Positions 12,401 to 26,000 of a DNA stretch of 64,000 nt are shown here, piece after piece (within the stretch, counting starts at the first letter, position 1; each line of letters starts with the position of its first letter). The notes under the pieces were generated by a model that was not told where the DNA came from, searched no databases, and was given only the letters and a program-made list of their open reading frames with translations. The stretch covers positions 4,783,705 to 4,847,704 of the forward strand of contig CM065176.1 in assembly GCA_033026295.1 (NCBI GenBank). Direction: 5' to 3'. The DNA is from Channa striata. Taxonomy: Eukaryota > Chordata > Actinopteri > Anabantiformes > Channidae. Made by a program: the position numbers and the translations under genes.

Positions 12401-15400
12401 ACAGGTTCATGTAAGTTCATCTATGATCGGTTGAATGTTTTCCTGTTCCTTAGAGGAAACAAAGCTCGAACTGTCAGGGATGTTTCAGCATCGAGGACTC
12501 ACAGCATTCATCGTTGACAACACACTTCTCCGTCTCCTCGGTGTGGAGCTGACAGAGGGAGCCGTCCTCAGGATACTGTTTGACGTACCGTTCTCTGGAC
12601 CTCATTCCCATTCCACAGGACACACTGCAGGCGGACCAGCTGATCCACTCGGACATCATACATGTGGATGGTTCTGTCCACCAGGAAACGGCCAGAGAAC
12701 AAGATATAGTTAGTAATAGATACTACTGGAAGAACAATGGGGCATTTTATATTAGCTTTTTTTAATCTCTTTTCCAGGACATTTTGGGGGAAAGGTGTGC
12801 TTTCAGACTTGGGATGTTTTTAAATGGATTGCTTGCATTATTATATTTTGCAGGTGCAGTTGCTTTGTTCACCATCCATCATTGCAACCGTTACAGAAGT
12901 CTGAAGTTGGCCATTTATTTGAATGAGTAATACCATCAAGTGAGTTTTGGTCAAATGTTTTTTGCTGACACTGCAATAATTTCTGTTTCAGGTGCAGATT
13001 TAAATAAAACACACCAAGACTCAGTGTGATGTAATTAGCTGCATGGAATGGTGTCCACAGACACACACATTCCCACATTCATAAAGCTGAAATAGCATAA
13101 CCCCAGTCATGCTCAAGCACTCATGAACTCAGTGAAGCAATTAGAAACCGGTTTTACATTTTTGCCCGTTTTATAAAACACTATGTATAGAGAATTCAAG
13201 AATTTGTTGCTTCCTCATTGTTGTCATGCAAGAAAACCAGCTGTTGTACAGTGGTGAACAAGTAAAAAATAATGTATTTCAGTTTGAGCATGTTACACCT
13301 GAGTTGTCGCATTAAATAACGTGGAATCGAAGTGTAAAACCTGTGTAAAGTGCATTGTCCTCACTGGTGAAGTACATCAGGATTGGACTGTGTGCTACAG
13401 GTTTTACCAAAGGTTTTTGCTCTTGGACATGTGGGCTATAATGACTCAAATAACCCAGTCCGATCATCAACATCATTATTTTTCTTGTTAATCATGGTGC
13501 ATCATTATATCGTGGACTGTATTCTTAAGAGACATTATTAAGCATTAAAACAAACACACTTTTCTTCTTATTTTTTCTTTTTTGCAACAACTGTGCAATT
13601 TTTCCAGCCATTTGGTGAAATTTTAAAGATCTTTGTTGATGTTCAATGAATTTAACACTGACTGAAGGTTGTTTCTAGCTTGTGCCTGAAGTGAATCACA
13701 TTTGTCTGACAGCTGCTTTTTTTAATGAATTCCATTATTGTGATAATATCAGAGGGCATAGGTTTACAAATTGTATCTTTATACTTATTATATTTCATGT
13801 CATGGATCACAGTTGGTTACTGAGTACAATGGCACAAATGTACAGCAGACACAAAGTGAATTTTGAACAAAGAATAAACAAACAGTAAACAAAATGATTA
13901 AATATTTTAATTAGTAAATAAAAGACTTAATTTAAAAACAATTTTTGAAATAGATGGATGAATACTTGAATGCATAAATAAATGGGGCATAAATAAATGT
14001 CTTTAATTTATTTCTACATTTGTAAACATTTATTTTAACACCCTGTAGTTGTTTTTCCTGCATTTTAACTTTCTGCAGTCTAATAAATCATTTCAAACTG
14101 AGAATATCATAAAGGGACATATGCAAATGGGCATTTATTAATATTTACCATTATTTACTGTCTCCTAAGAAAACAAAAAGTAACTAAAAATGTGAATAAT
14201 CTTTGGATAAATTTTATTAAAGCTTTTAGCTGGCTGCAATATCTTTTGATTTTGAAAGGTTAATACCCGGGACTTTATTGTAATGCAGACCCCAAAATGG
14301 ATTAATGAGTAAGAACAAAAATGCATCAAAACAGCATCAAAAGCATCAAAAACACTAAATGCATAACAAAAACTAACAGATACAATGTGGTGAAAGCAAC
14401 AACATTGAAAATACGTGATACTTTATTTCAATTTCAACTTTGTTAACATAGCGCCAATTCAGACCACAGTCATCTTAAGGCACTTCACATAATAAAGTCA
14501 AGACAAATCCCTCTTGAGCAGCTACTAGGAACAGTGAAGAGGAAAAACTCCCTTTAACGGAAGAAACCTCCAGCAGAACCAGGCTCAGGGTGGGCGGCCA
14601 TCTGCCTTGACCTGTTGGGCTTAGTGGAAAGTAGAGAGAGGAAAGAACAGAGCAACAAAAGCAACAACAAAATGTTGGGCAGGTTAGTAGGACCAGTAGC
14701 TAGAGGACACACAGCGCCAAATCCGGGAACACCTGAAGACAGGGACAGAGAGAGAGGACCGAGAGGGGGAGAAAGACGACTACGGGACAAAGAAGACACA
14801 GAGTTAATGTCATACAGTGGTTACATTATAAATGTGGGGTGAGAGGAGAGAATGAAGAGAAAAGGAAAGTGGCACAGTGCAGAGTCCACCAGCAGTCTAA
14901 GCCTATAGCAGCATGACTATAACCAACTATAAGCTTTATCAAAGAGGAAGGTTTTGAGCCTAGTCTTAAAAGTAAAGAGGGTGTCTGTTTCCTGAATCTG
15001 GACTGGGAGCTGGTTCCACAGGAGAGGAGCTTGATAGCTAAAGGCTCTGCCTCCCATTCTACTTATGGAAATTCTGGGAATCACAAGTAGGCCTGCATTC
15101 TGAGACCGAAGTGGTCTATTTATTGATTCTAATTATGTAAAACTGGAAGTAATAAGAAGGTTTGAGGATTTTGTAAAGTTTGTAAGGTTTACGTTTCTGC
15201 ATTATTATAATTTGTGGCACTGAACATGTTAATGTATTTGTACAAAAATGAAAACAGCTTGCACAGTAGTCATTGCTGACCTGCTATGGACACAGTTCTG
15301 CCTCAGAAGTGCAGGGATCATTGCTGAGTAAGTACTGTGCAGTAATACAAACCAGGATCAACACAGTGACCAAACTAATCAGAAGATCAACAAATCATGA

Positions 15401-16628
15401 TTAATTTTAATGAAATCACAGTATTTTCTGTCAAATGAAGGCTGTCCAGCAGTAGTTTCCGATGATGCCCTCCCACGGGCAACAACTGAATAATGCAGAG
15501 GTGAATGTCCACAGTATACACACATGCAGTGTAGCAGAAAATCAATTTAAAGATTTTAAGGACGACATCCAAGCTGCAGACAGGAAGGTCCTAATCCGAC
15601 ATACGCTTCCAGAATCAAAATGACAGCATGAATATGTAAGCTGAAGACACATGTATATTCCTGCTAAATCCTGGGCTTAAACACAAGTGAAGAGTCGTGC
15701 AGTCAGCCACAGCTCATTATGCAGAATGGCTGACACGGACCATCTACACCTGAGTTCACCAGTCACACTAAAACCACAACGCTCCCTACCAGCTATTTGG
15801 TTCAGTCTGCTCAGTTCACTCATTTAAAAGTTGACGGTGCCATTTTCAGAATGCTCTTCCTCAGACACTGTTTCAACTCTCTTTTAATGAGGCAAGTAGC
15901 TTGAGGGACAGTCCTATTCACAGCATAGGCCTGAGGGAGTGAAAGTCAATATGCATGACCCTGGTTTGTTGCAGCTGAAAAGGGAGCTGCAGCTTCTCAG
16001 GCTTAACAAGGCTCCACTATGGTGCATTTCATCACCATTAGCCAGCAGGGCGCTTGAAGATCTTCCTGTTCTTCACTTACAGGGAGTCGCTGTATGAATC
16101 TAACTGCCCTTTACTGCCGTCTCCTTTAACAGCCCCTATGAGAGCGGAGCCCGTGGAGTAGATAGAATATTAAAAGTGAGAAAAAGGAGAGTCTGTCAAG
16201 AGGAGACAATTATGTGAGAACAGATCTTGTAAATAGGATTTTTTTTCTATAAATGATGAATGCACTTTAAGCATCCCAGCATGGATTTCTGTTTGACTCG
16301 TGCACTTGACTCTCGTCCACTCTGTGTCTCCCAGCGGGCTGAGCACAGCGATGCTTACTGGCTGTGGCTTAATAAAGCAGAACTAAATGAATCATTAATA
16401 AAAGATACAGGTATCTCCAGGTCAGGTGAAGCCTCCAGAGAGCCACGGCGTTTCCCAGAAATATTAATCACCCGTGTCGTCTGCCCCCATCCAGCCCCGG
16501 AATGAAACCCGCAATTATCAATCTCCCACCACACGCTAACGGAGCGCTAAATGAAAACAAAGGAGAGGTGCTTGTGAACAAAACGCTATCCATGGTGCTG
16601 TCTTATAATCAATAAGAGGAGCGGGGAG

Positions 16629-16661
<33 letters not shown>

Positions 16662-19600
16662 CCTTGAACAGCAGACAGAGAGAGGAGGGGGTAGACAGAC
16701 ACTCCCTGTGCTGCCTCTCAGCATTTTGTTCCAAACCGACAACTTTGCTGGAAATTGGACAAAAGAAAACTTTGAGATACAGTCTACTTAACTGTGTATT
16801 TGTTGCGGGATGTAAGGCGTTGTTACTTGCAATAAAACAGCATAAAAGTGACAACTTTGATGGAAATTAGAAAGAAAAGTTTCTCCTCCGACAACAAAGT
16901 CGACGCTCATTTGCTGAAATCACACCAGCTTTGATTCTTGGATTACCGTGAACCGAGAACATCCATTTTGTTAAACACGTTTGTGTCTTTGCACACGCTC
17001 TTGTTTGTTAAGCTCCCGAACACACACAATCCTCCTTTTGATCCTATTATCTTTGACACAACAATGAAAGCATAGTTGGTTGATTACTTAAGTCGAAGAT
17101 AAACACAGTCAAATCCCGGTTTAAGAATCCTTGATGCAGGAGGCTGCTCAGCTAATCCACATAATCTTGATGTTTCAGGGAAATAATTAGGGTATCCAAT
17201 CACCAGTGTTTGCTCGCTGTAATTAGGGATTTAGTGTAGTTTGTGACATTTTCTCTTCATGTAAGCACATCAACCTTAGATACACATGGGTTAAACGCAG
17301 AGAAAGAATTTCATTGTGCCATGTTTCTGTGCTCAGGGATGACAATAAAGCTTCTTTTAGACTCTATTCTCCTATTTTCCTCTTCTACTTGCTGCACAGA
17401 CACACGCAGATCTCCAGTCTATCTCAGGGCCAACACAGACAGACAGACATAGGCAGACAGAAACACCCTTCACACTCACATTAACACCCACGGGCAATTT
17501 AGAGTCACCGATGAACTTTAGATGCATGACTTTGGACTGTGGGAGGAAAGCGGGGGAAGCCCAGGCAAGCACAGAGTAGAACGTCCAAACTCCACACAGA
17601 AAGGCCACAGTCTGCAGGTAGATTCCGAACACAGACCTTCTAGTTCTTACCACTTGTGATTTGTGATTGCAACGGCTAATTATTATTTATTTATTGAGGA
17701 AAATAACAGCTCTTACTCAGAATGGAAAGTTTTAAAAAGTAGATGGATTAGTGTCTGACATTTTATAATACTTCGTGGACTAGCGCCTGCTTCTTTAAGC
17801 AGTTTCCTTAGCACAATCAGAATGACACAGACAGTTTCAGGAGACTACGATGTTCCATCCAGATACAGGAAACAAGAAAAGGACAATCAGCCTTTTCTGA
17901 TATTTCTGAATAATGTGCCCATCGAAATAAGGCGCCTGCAAAACTTTAACTTAAAATACGGGTAAAATCATTTCAGACCTGATTAATGGTCTCACGTCTT
18001 GTTGGAATGTTTCTGCGTGTTTTATTGTATTGTTAAGTGCTTATTATTTGTCTGGTTTATTTGCTGTTCGGTGCAATTTAGCTGTTAAGTTGATCTTATT
18101 AGCAACAGTGTTGATTAATGTGCACTGCTCCTTATAAAAAGTAAAATTGATAAATAAATCATGACCCGTATGATAAATCCTTAACAAGCCCTCTTTTGGA
18201 GGCCTCGGCACAGACACATTGTTATACTGAGATTTCCTTGATAAATAATAGTTTGCAGCACTGCTTAAAATTAATGACTGGTTGATGCTGTATAATCTAT
18301 ACGATCCACTGCTTTTTCCTTTTTATTTCTCCACCATTCACACAGTAACACAGTAACAGTGCACAGCAGAATTTGCTCTGTCAGGCATTTCAAGAATACA
18401 ACTTGGACAACGGATAAGATGTCAATAAAGCTGTAAATACGGTCAGGACGCACAAAATTAACGAGCCCCAGAAATCTCATAGCAAGGAGAAACTCAAGTG
18501 TGATGTCATCAGGTAAAGTGTGTTGGTATCTTATAACATTTTATGGCATTTGCACCTCATTTCATTCAGGTAAACGGTGGATGGTCGCACATTATACCAG
18601 TGTACACTAGCACACGTCCACATGTGCCCCTGCCACTTATGATCACATATTCTTTTTTATATCAAGTCTGACATGACAGAGACAATTTGACAATGGACCT
18701 TCTCTGCAGCTGTGAATGCAGATTTCAGCAGGCAAATAGAGAATTATCTCAATTTTTTGTTCCAGTTGTACTGGAAGTGTTTCCATGCGAACATATGAAT
18801 GTTAGTTATTTAGGAAAACATAGCTAGCTGTCTACCATATCATCCATTATTTCCATCCATATGATTTTATTAATAATAAACTACCAATGCACTGTACATG
18901 TGTGTGTTTGCATGTATTTACCCTCCATACTGCATCCCGGGCCCATGCAGGGCTGGAAATCTTGAGTGTGGGGACACGGCACGCTGAGGTCCAGCTGGGC
19001 CTTCAGCATCCTCTGTCTCATCCTGCGGCCTTTTTCACACGTAGCACTGCTACATGCCGACCATGGAGACCAGCCAGAGTAGATACATGTCTCCGGTGTG
19101 TCATCTAAGGAAGGAAGACAGGAGGAGTGGGCTTTTTTTTTCTAGAAATCGAGTGACAGACTTTGATCACATGGTAATCATTAGTAGTTGCATTTGCATT
19201 TAAAAAGTGACATTTTCTATTTTATTCCTTTAAGGCAGCTGAACTCCTTTGTCAGATGGAGAAGGCGGTGAGGCCTATAGGGGACTGCGATGTTGATTTT
19301 TAGTCTAAATGTGATTACAATTGCCAGTGGACCAGAGAAGACCACAGAGTGACATGACAGGGGGAGGGGAAGGAGCAGGGGGCAGGAGTGGGAGAGAGGG
19401 AAAAGAGTGCGATTTGTGAATGTCTTGTCCAATTATCGGTGGAAGCAGGTCTACAAGAAGCAGCAGAGGTACTGGCTTCAATTAATAATGTTCTCTCGGG
19501 GGTTCAGAGAGGCAGCGAAAATGAGAGGAGAGGCGAGAGAGAATACACTGTCAGGCCTCCAGGGACAAACCTGAGTGGGTCCAGTTCTCCGGGATAACGT

Positions 19601-19970
19601 GTAATGACAGGAGGAGAATGAGGGGAAGAAAGGAAGTGGAAACACAGAGAGGAGGAAGGTAAGAGGAGAATTAAGTTGATGTGTAAGTGAAAACAGTGAC
19701 GCTGTGGGCAGACCATGGGGGAGCAGCCTGAATGGATTCTTGTCTGCACTGTCATCTCACGCAGAGAAGAAGGAGAAAGGGAGGACAGGTAAAGTAAGAG
19801 AGAAGCGAAGAGAAGCCCTTTAAGAAGAAAACATTTATTAGATGACAGGAGATCCTTGTTAAGAATTCTGCTGTGTGGGCAAAATCCTGCACAATACCCA
19901 AGGCCACTTAGAGTGAAAAGGAGGCGCAGAGCACCTGTGTGTTACACAAACACTGTCAGCGCACCAGTGA

Positions 19971-20027
<57 letters not shown>

Positions 20028-23000
20028 GTCAGACTGCTGGTTAACAACGAGCTAAAGAACAATTCATCCTGTAACAGCACGGTCAGCAGTCACGTTACGG
20101 CACAAAACGTTTGTGCAACCACATCAGAAATCAAAGCTATACTTACACATATGTGCACAATTTAGGTCCTTTTCTAAATTAGCTGCATTTACAATTTAAA
20201 CGAATGTCTTTCAGTCTGCATCCTGAATATGTTTTGTTGGATTTATGTATTTACCTTTGCTGTGTTTCTGTATGATCATGCATCAGTCAGAAGCACGTCT
20301 CCATTGGACACGTTAAGACATTTCAGAGTATTTGGGGCAACATCCTTCAATTATTCAGAGATCATCAAGCTAATCCATCTTGCAGACGGATAGTGTGCGA
20401 GGTAATTCATTACTGTTGTTAAGGTGAAGCGGGACTCAGACAACTGTTTAGTTTAAGGGAAAATATGCCGCTAGAGCTACTCGAACAGGAGATCCACTCT
20501 GCTTCGCTAAGGCCTCTCCCTGCTCCACTAAGCTCTTCTACAATATGTCTACAACTCCTGACCTAATTATTTAACATTAAATTTCAATAAATAATATGCT
20601 GCCAAAGTTAGAAATCTATCAGAAATCAATTCATTTCTCAAATTGGTTAGAAGGATGAGTTTTGTGATGGATAACTGAGTGGGTTGAGTGGGCGTGTCCA
20701 ATAGTTGAAAAGAAGTGCACAAACTAAACAGGTCTCATGACAGAAAATACAAAAACAGACACAAACCGTGAAAAGCAAAGGTAAAATGACCATCACCAGA
20801 CTCAAAACAGTGAACAGACGGTGGCCAGGTGAAGGTTTTCTCACAATCTATCTGTGTGTTTCATGAGTCTGACTTCACAGAAGCTTTTATAAGGTTTTAT
20901 TAGCACCTCTAACAAGGCCCATTTTGGAACACATTTCTACAAAATATTGCAAGAATTGAAAAAGTCATATAGTAACAATTAACCACAGACCACACTCCCT
21001 AACCTAAAAGTCCAACAGAAATGACATTAAGGGCACATTTTTACCCTTTTTACTGTCACTTTCTTCTAATTCCTAACACCTTTGGGGAGATGCGTTTTTT
21101 TGGAATATAACACAGAGACTAATGAAAGAAACGTCTGTTCTGCTTGTCATTTATCATGGGGACACAACAGGCTGTTAGCAGCAATTTAAAAGAGGAAGGG
21201 CCACAACAACTGTCACGTCAGTCAACATCTCACTTTTCATGCTGCTTTACATGCTGCAGTTGGTCTGAAAACTGAGCCGCTCATTATGACAAGACATATT
21301 TTAATATTTGTATGTTAAAAATAAAGAAACTGAGATGAGCAGATATGTTCATAGTAGACTGGAGCCACTTTAATGTTATGTTATACAGCCTCCTGTACCA
21401 CACCTAATAGATAGAATGAGAGTAAGATGTTTTGTCAAAAAAAAAAAAAGACACCCAATATTCCTTTTACTTCATTAAGGTAACGAGAAACTCATTCTTT
21501 AGCTGCCAGACGTAAATACGGACAGCAAACTACAAAAACACTGTACAATCACACACACACAAATATTTTGTGGGCTGAAAAAAATGCGGTTTGGAAATAA
21601 CTTTTTGGAATGTCCAGAGGATCTGTGGTGATTCACCGAATACAAAGAGCGTATAATGAGGCCGCGTTCCCGCAGCTGGGTGGAAACACGGCCCTGCCAG
21701 ATGTGTGTTCTGACTATCGGACCTCCCGTCTGACACTCAGCTCAGACCTGATGCTCCTATAATGAGCTCTGTGGGTCATTGAGCATGAAACACACGTAGT
21801 GAATCCCTGTAGTGTCTGCTCAGTCTGTGAGCTACATGACTCAACGTCTAAAGCGAATGTTTAGCAAACACAGAAAAGAGAAGAACTGGCCAAGTTCAAA
21901 GGAATGCAATATCATGTAATGACAGGGTCGGACTAATAATAATAATATTCCATTATGGTTCACAGCCTTTAAATCATTGCCTGAAGTACTATAATCAGGA
22001 AAGCATCGGAATGTGTGTATGTGTGTGTGTACTTTACCTTCCTCCTTCTCCTCCTGTCCAATATCAGCTACGATGTCATCTATGGTGTCTGGGACCACGT
22101 TGCATTGTTCTCCCTACACACACAAAGAAAACGAGGGTCACATTATGACATATCCACAACATTGTCCAGAACAATCTTAAAGCATGAAACTCCATTTCCA
22201 TCCTTTGAAGTCAGCTGATTCCATCACATGTGCCGATGTCACAACGTTTTAAAAAGTTCACACGTGCACACACACTCATTTTACCTTCCTGGCGATGCGT
22301 TCCACCACCACCCTGGCCACGGGCATGATTGCCCCTCCCTCAGGGTCATAGAACGGGCTCTGGGGATGGTCCAAACTTGTCAGTGGTCGGATCTTCTCCT
22401 GAGGGATGGTGGGCTTGTTTGGCGACTTAAAGGGGGTGAAATGAAAACCCACAACAATTATAAAGCAATCTATTGGCTTTAGCATTCTGGGACATCTGCA
22501 TAATTTCCGATGCTAATGTTGGGATCTTCACTTTTATGTGTTGACAGGCCAGGGTTTGTCAGACATGTTTACAGCTCACTGTATTGCCCCCAGGTGGCCG
22601 CAGAAGGCAGCGGATGCAGCTTTCAGTTTTTTATATAGTAAAGAGCTGATGCCTCTGGAGCATTTTAAGCCTCCAGCCCAAAAAATGAATCATATTCTTT
22701 CTGAGCAAAATGAGACGTCAGGAGACATACATTTCACACCCAGCAGATGGCCTCCCAACTGTTCTGAACAACGTGTCAGGATTTTGTTTTAGCGGTACAA
22801 GACCATTTCATTTCTCCACTGTCATCGACCCCGGTAGATGTTTCCAAGCTCTCAATCTGACTCTGAAGGGGAAGTAGGCTCTTTAACGGTCAGGGGGAAA
22901 CGGACATGTCCAAATAAGATGTTACGAGTGAAGAGCGGGGCATGATTTCAAAAGGGGAACTGTTACCACCCACCTACAATATAGCATTGTGCAAATGATG

Positions 23001-26000
23001 AACTCATAGTCAGTTGGTTAGTGTCCTAGAGGAAAACATCTGCTCTGGTATATTGTGTATAAAACATGCTGGGGGGATGAGAATGCTAAGGAATAGTTGC
23101 TGTAATCAAAGTTTAACAGCCAAAATTTGGTCCATGGGAATTATCTGTGGGACAAGAATACTAATCCAGTAGCAGCACATAGTGCATGAATGTCTGTGAA
23201 ATAGGCTTTTATACAGAGAACAACATGATTACTCTGGAGGGCAGGACCCACAGAGCTGAATTAATACAACGTAATAATACAATAGCTGCATTGATTTGGT
23301 GCGCCACTCTGACCAAAAATAGAGAGTCGGGTGGGTGTCAAGGGCCAGAAAGTGTCACCTACAGTGGGTATTTCTCCCATCAGCCATCTGGTTCCCTTTG
23401 CTGTTTGATGTAGGTATGCATCATTTATATCCATTTAAACATCACTGCAATATGAAACTCGTGGTGTTGGTTCCAGGTGAGTGTCAAAGCATGTGTATCC
23501 ATGTGTTGTTAGAGCTAAAAAAATATGAAAATGAAATATTCTCTTTGTTCTTTCAGGATAACTTCACTTTGTTGTTTCAATTTTCAAATCAGCTTTGGAT
23601 TTAATATATGCTGCAATTCTGAATAAGTGAAAAGAAAGAAATCTACAAAGGGAGTATTAAGTTACATCCTCATTTAGAGCAACAGCAACGTCAACAATTC
23701 TGTTTGTAGTTGCAGAGTTCACTTAAAGTTTCTTCTCAGATTTTTTGGTTGAGTAAATCAACAATTAGACAATTAGAAACTATAACTCTTTCCACAAACA
23801 GAGGGAAACCCGAAAGGCTCCCGCTATTCATGCGGCACAAACGTCACCGTTTGGAAGATGAGTAATTCCCAGTTTCTGTCTGTAGGTGGCAGTCATTTGA
23901 TGTCTGCTGTGCAGTAACATGAATGCAAAGTTTATGCGGTGGTAAACTTTAAAAATTAATTATATTGTGCTATTGTGGAAAAGAACATCTGTGAGTCTGC
24001 GAAACATGACACCACCTCCATCGTGCTTTATAGAAAAGCTTGTGTGGTTTAGAGGATGAGCAGATCTTTGCTTAACTTTCCATCATTTTAGTTGAGGTTC
24101 CTCTTGGTCTCAATATTTTTGAGCATCATCACTGTCCTTTCCGATCCTTCCTGAGCGCTTTATAGAAAAGCTTGTGTGGTTTATATCTTGTCTTTCCATC
24201 ATTTTAGTTGAGGTCTCAATATTTTTGAGCATCATTTTCCTTCTCAGTCTTTCGGTCTCTGTATTTTCCTCAGACGGTAGATTGTGGCACCTTCGCCCCT
24301 GCTTTGTGGCTGTTATCACTTATGTTTCTTCACAGCTTTCACCATGTTTCTGTCATCAGCTGATGTTTTCCTTTCCTGAACTGTGGATATTGCTCAGTAC
24401 ACCAGTGGTTTCTTTCTTTCTTTTTCAGGACAATCCACTTTTTTGTACTCACCCTGACAGTTTTTCGCTCTTTTCTCAGATCCACAATGAATTGTTTTTC
24501 TCCTATATGTATCTCTCTAGTTTTCATGTTGCTTTTACCTTTTACAGCCAATTTAGTCTTTACAGTTAAACCTCAAGGACAAACTGGTGGCTGTGGCTCA
24601 GTTGGCAGAGAAGTCCCCTGCCAGCTGCAAGATTAGTGTCTGATCCTTGGTTCATCTTGGCTACATGTTGAAGTTTTCTTGAGCAAGACACTAAACCCTA
24701 AGTTACCACCTCACTTAAAGGTTAAAGTTTCAAATGACTAAAATGTAAAATCATGAAAACTCCTTTAGAGCTATTTATTCTTACAGGACCTCCAGGAGTG
24801 TCACCTCGTTTAAAATGTGGATGATTTTTGTTCTTTAATATATCTCATAGCACAATATTTTCAAATAAAAGCAGAAGTTCTGTATCTCATTTCCATCTTT
24901 TGACCTTCAGCCTAAATGACTTTAGTGTCCAGCAAACGCTAATAAATTGGCCTGGCTGTTCCAATACTCTTGAAAGGGGACTGTATAAAACAGGTCCAGG
25001 GTTTATGTAAGGCATTTTAAAGGTATACCTTCTCTCAGCAGGATAAGCACCTTGTTATTCATGAGCCTGTAAACTATAATGAAATAGCTCCAAACTGTGT
25101 GAATATAGATGAGCACCTTTCATTCCAAGGATGTAGAAAAGCAAAAAACAGGCAGTGACAGTAAGAGGCAGGTGGAAGGTAAGCGCTGAGATGTGAGTGT
25201 TTAATACAAATGCTGCTTTGAGCCAACGGATAGTGAGCTATAAACCTTCAGATGATATGCAGTATACTTTAACTGTCAGCTGTCACTAAAGCAACCATTT
25301 TCACTGTAACGACTGAATAACTGCGCCTTTAAATGAGCCATAGATCTCAACTACATCCTTAAATTATAAACTCTATTTTAATATTCTTGCCTTCAGACGC
25401 ATCACGATCATGTATTCATCTAAGTTTTTGTTGTTGTATTTGTAATTTGTTATAACTTCAGTGGCTCTACTGGCTTTTACACCTCCACTGTGAACAAGTT
25501 AGTCTACCTCGTATGTGACGCCACTATCAGTGCCTGCGTCCCAGGGGATGAGGTCTGTCACCAGCCTCTGCACCCAGCCACACTCATTGGTACAGAGATC
25601 CTCTCCTGACAGCCCCACGTTCCAGTCCGGACTGGGGCCCAGCATGGTGAGGAAGGACATCATGTGACGGGTTCTATCCACAGAAAACTCTGCTGATGGA
25701 GCCGCTCGCCTGGTGGTGGTGGCGAGGAATATAAGGAAACAAGAGAAACATATAATAAACAACAACCCTGAATATGAATCAAACATAATCAGTTCTGGAG
25801 AAGCACTTCCTATTTCCCCAAAAACCTTTTGCAATTAGTAGGCAATTACTTGCAAAATGGCTGGTTATGATGTCATGACCTCTGGCCCTTGTGACACTCT
25901 GGTAATAGCTGCATAATTGAAGCTCTGAAATATCCAATTAGTGGCAGAAAATAGGACATTCTGAAATTGTTGTTTTTTCTTTCAAAATACTGAATACATA

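Larger units (their letters stand above)
12674..18921 (-). other. spon1: 6.2-kb spon1 intron between TSR1 and TSR2
   Basis: It holds the decayed TSR4-acceptor copy (13041-13140), an interspersed fish repeat (14424-15125), a (GT)n tract (16631-16659), a possible LINE 3' end (17308-17358) and a second interspersed repeat (17412-17650). A conserved-looking, AT-motif-rich part lies near 16380-16610. No exon was seen. Confidence 0.8.
22426..25507 (-). other. spon1: 3.1-kb spon1 intron within the spondin region
   Basis: It holds a local ~80-bp direct duplication at 24025-24240 and a plus-strand tRNA-derived SINE at 24586-24715. Otherwise I see no exon or RNA gene. Confidence 0.8.

Noticed and set aside
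14554..14842. open frames on both strands
   Set aside because: They lie in an interspersed repeat with no protein similarity.
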